DNA of 64,000 bases from Pseudoponticoccus marisrubri (GTDB taxonomy: Bacteria > Pseudomonadota > Alphaproteobacteria > Rhodobacterales > Rhodobacteraceae): the NCBI RefSeq assembly GCF_001482405.1, contig NZ_LPXO01000009.1, positions 1 to 64,000 on the forward strand, in the 5' to 3' direction. The notes below the pieces were generated by a model that was not told the DNA's origin, did no database searches, and saw only the letters and a list, made by a program, of their open reading frames with translations. Made by a program: the position numbers and the translations under genes. Of the stretch, positions 63,207 to 64,000 are shown piece after piece (within the stretch, counting starts at the first letter, position 1; the number at the start of each line of letters is the position of its first letter).

Positions 63207-64000
63207 TGTCCGACACCCTGAGCCCCGAAAGCGCGACCCTGGCCACCCCGGCCGCGGCGCGCACCGACAGCCGCGCCACGCGGCTGCGCAACTTCTGGTC
63301 GGATTTCCGCCGCTCGCCGGTGGCGGTGGTGTCGCTGGTCGTGATCGTCGTGCTGGCCGCGCTGTCCTTCGGCGCGCCCTGGGTGGTGCCGCAGAACCCC
63401 TATGACATGGCCAGCCTCGACTGGCTGGACGCCTTCCTCGCCCCCGGCACGGTGGGCTCGGGCGGCTACACCCACCTTCTGGGCACCGACAATGCCGGGC
63501 GCGACATGCTGTCGGCGATCTTCTACGGGCTGCGCACCAGTTTCGTCATCGGGCTGAGCGCCGGGGCGCTGGCGCTGATGGTGGGCATCTGCGTGGGCCT
63601 CAGCGCGGCCTATTTCGGCGGCCGGGTGGAAAGCCTGCTGATGCGCATCGTCGATCTGCAGCTGTCGATGCCGGCGATCCTGCTGGCGCTGGTGCTGGTC
63701 GCCATGCTGGGCCAGGGCGTGGCGCAGATCATCCTGGCGCTGGTCGTCGCGCAATACGCCTATTTCGCCCGCACCACCCATGGCGCCGCCACGGTGGAGC
63801 GCGGCAAGGACTATATCGAGGCCGCCCGCTCGACCCCGCTGCCCACGCGCCGGGTGCTGTTCCGCCACCTGCTGCCCAACGTGCTGCCGCCGCTGATCGT
63901 GGTGGCCACGGTGCAGGTGGCCAGCGCCATCGCGCTGGAGGCGACGCTGTCCTTCCTGGGCGTGGGCCTGCCGCTGACCGAACCCTCGTTGGGCTCGCTG
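63206..64000 (+). CDS. Peptide ABC transporter permease (DppC-like), cut by the window end
   Basis: The first 265 residues of a DppC-type permease. They include a long cytoplasmic N-terminus, the helix VAVVSLVVIVVLAALSFGAPWVV, HLLGTDNAGRDMLSAIFYGLRTSFVIG and the EAA loop in IEAARSTPLPTRRVLFRHLLPN, then ALEATLSFLGVGLPLTEPSLGSL at the window edge. Start ATG at 63206 overlaps the stop of the preceding permease. Its remaining C-terminus and the ATPases should lie beyond 64000. Confidence 0.92.
   Translation, partial: MSDTLSPESATLATPAAARTDSRATRLRNFWSDFRRSPVAVVSLVVIVVLAALSFGAPWVVPQNPYDMASLDWLDAFLAPGTVGSGGYTHLLGTDNAGRDMLSAIFYGLRTSFVIGLSAGALALMVGICVGLSAAYFGGRVESLLMRIVDLQLSMPAILLALVLVAMLGQGVAQIILALVVAQYAYFARTTHGAATVERGKDYIEAARSTPLPTRRVLFRHLLPNVLPPLIVVATVQVASAIALEATLSFLGVGLPLTEPSLGSL

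Overview
The window is high-GC DNA (about two thirds G+C by eye) and is packed with genes, mostly in operons whose genes overlap by ATGA or GTGA. The gene families point to an alphaproteobacterium, most likely of the Rhodobacteraceae/Roseobacter type. The strongest hints are the glycerol operon glpD-S-T-P-Q-U-V-K with a DeoR-type glpR, the many solute-binding-protein transporters (peptide ABC, sugar ABC, TRAP and TTT), and an alphaproteobacterial REP-like palindrome. I infer this taxonomy; I did not test it. I saw no rRNA, tRNA, CRISPR array or intact insertion sequence.

Layout. 1-702: remnant of an FCD-type GntR regulator plus about 490 bp without a gene. 703-7420 (minus): operon of GNAT acetyltransferase, M19 dipeptidase and a complete peptide ABC transporter. 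7589-9643 (plus): DEAD-box helicase with a DbpA-like RNA-binding domain and a repetitive basic tail. 9650-12663 (minus): TctCBA tricarboxylate-type transporter. 12872-25972 (minus): a long catabolic cluster of PepT, a second peptide ABC transporter with a fused permease-ATPase, a GhrA-like dehydrogenase, two DUF885-like proteins, a Gfo/Idh oxidoreductase and a ketopantoate-reductase-like protein, with a divergent LysR regulator at 26040. 26908-28146 (minus): a PLP aminotransferase.

28293-38085 (minus): the glycerol uptake and catabolism operon, carrying a GIY-YIG gene bracketed by inverted REP-like palindromes. glpR lies divergently at 38346. 39117-44413 (minus): a ribose-type sugar ABC transporter with an SMP-30 lactonase. 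It lies next to a divergent cytoplasmic GAF histidine kinase and its response regulator (44645-46536). 46552-51595 (minus): TRAP transporter, an SDR and a degradative-type HMG-CoA reductase. 51767-55957 (plus): FCD regulator, SDR, 3-hydroxyacyl-CoA-dehydrogenase-like protein, BKACE and SDR. 55976-60419 (minus): isoaspartyl peptidase, SDR, ketopantoate-reductase-like protein, creatininase-family amidase and a GntR regulator. 60590-64000 (plus): a third peptide ABC transporter, running off the window.

As a whole the region is a scavenging island. Each transporter sits with peptidases, dehydrogenases and a dedicated regulator. The best candidates for undescribed biology are the DUF885/ketopantoate-reductase-like/Gfo-Idh peptide cluster, the parallel creatininase/ketopantoate-reductase-like cluster, the HMG-CoA reductase/BKACE/TRAP cluster, and the REP-flanked GIY-YIG cassette inside the glycerol operon.
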